A DNA stretch of 13,129 bases from a bacterium (GTDB taxonomy: Bacteria > Cyanobacteriota > Vampirovibrionia > Obscuribacterales > Obscuribacteraceae), in contig JAUIJG010000119.1 in the NCBI GenBank assembly GCA_030431355.1, positions 1 through 13,129 on the forward strand. Direction: 5' to 3'. A program made the position numbers and the translations under genes. Shown in pieces: positions 12,829-13,129 of this stretch. How positions within the stretch are numbered: position 1 is the first letter of the stretch; each line of letters starts with the position of its first letter. The notes beneath the pieces are model-generated. The model had not been told where the DNA came from and made no database searches. It saw only the letters and a list, made by a program, of their open reading frames with translations.

Positions 12829-13129
12829 ATGCAAATTCAAATAGAGTCAAGGAGTATAAGAACCTTGATTAGGAAGGCGGGGGCGATAAAAAGCCGACTT
12901 TTTCAGTCGCGGTTTGGACTGTTTCTCTGCTTTTTATTGGTAGGTTCCGTACTTGTGCTGGTGGCTTGCTCGGGCGACAAATCCCTGGGACGTGCCAGCG
13001 TGAACCGCTCCGTTGTCGATCAGCCGGAGACCTGGCAGATTCATCTAAAGCCTGTGCTGTTAAAAGCCGGTACGCAGCTTGCCTGCCGCGAGACTATCTA
13101 TCTGCCTGTTTATTCAAGCATCTACACCC
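12829..13129 (+). CDS. DUF3124-like lipoprotein, 5' part only
   Basis: The frame starts at ATG 12829 with AGGAG (12815-12819) nine bases upstream. It stays open for 100 codons to the right edge, so the 3' end is missing. The N-terminus is long and basic (RSIRTLIRKAGAIKSRLFQSR), followed by a hydrophobic core (FGLFLCFLLVGSVLVL) and the lipobox LVAC with Cys47 as the lipidated residue, then SGDKSLG. The mature part reaches CRETIYLPVYSSIYT, which resembles the opening of DUF3124 proteins (a Y-x-P-x-Y-S-x-I-Y motif). It is probably an envelope lipoprotein. The lipoprotein call is firm; the DUF3124 call is from a short stretch and less so. Confidence 0.8.
   Translation, partial: MQIQIESRSIRTLIRKAGAIKSRLFQSRFGLFLCFLLVGSVLVLVACSGDKSLGRASVNRSVVDQPETWQIHLKPVLLKAGTQLACRETIYLPVYSSIYT

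Overview
The window looks like a chromosomal segment from a double-membrane bacterium. It carries several exported proteins with Sec-type signal peptides, a lipoprotein with a lipobox, a TonB-like C-terminal domain, purine-rich AGGAG-type ribosome binding sites and some GTG/TTG starts. The protein mix (large acidic leaderless proteins with a papain-like Cys/His/Asn site, CHAP-like proteins, TPR and DUF4388-like proteins, a DUF3124-like lipoprotein) reminds me of the non-photosynthetic Cyanobacteria relatives (Vampirovibrionia/Melainabacteria, Obscuribacter-like). That assignment is from memory of such proteins, not from a search, and is moderate at best. No rRNA, tRNA, CRISPR array, transposase or phage structural gene is visible.

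Layout. (1) 1-755, minus: membrane-anchored or secreted TonB-C plus TPR protein, cut by, or ending exactly at, the left edge. (2) 938-1582, plus: small alpha/beta hydrolase. (3) 1569-3329, plus: a compact unit made of a consensus-like promoter, a four-copy 16-bp tandem repeat, an ArsR-type regulator with a C-terminal DUF2087, and a secreted matrixin-like zinc protease whose ATG directly follows the regulator's stop. (4) 3541-3981, plus: a rhomboid protease gene truncated at the catalytic serine motif and ending in a perfect 15-bp hairpin shared with the convergent GlcG/HbpS-like gene (3999-4394, minus). (5) 4608-4934, plus: small three-helix membrane protein followed by a good terminator. (6) 5061-6743, plus: exported Het-C/zinc phospholipase C-like protein with two beta-rich C-terminal domains, convergent with (7) 6751-8121, minus: DUF4388-like, transmembrane and TPR protein. 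(8) 8277-12158: three soluble-looking, leaderless genes: a 690-residue papain-like protein, a 364-residue unknown with a THHF motif, and, convergent with it, a CHAP/NlpC-like protein whose expected catalytic cysteine reads glycine. (9) 12337-12678, plus: small signal-peptide protein of unknown function. (10) 12829-end, plus: DUF3124-like lipoprotein cut by the right edge.

The general theme is envelope and extracellular proteolytic or lipolytic proteins plus regulators. The strongest unit-level observations are the promoter/repeat/ArsR-DUF2087/metzincin operon and the cluster of leaderless acidic enzyme-like proteins at 8277-12158. Neither can be called a new system from the sequence alone. 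No stretch longer than 300 bases lacks a gene.
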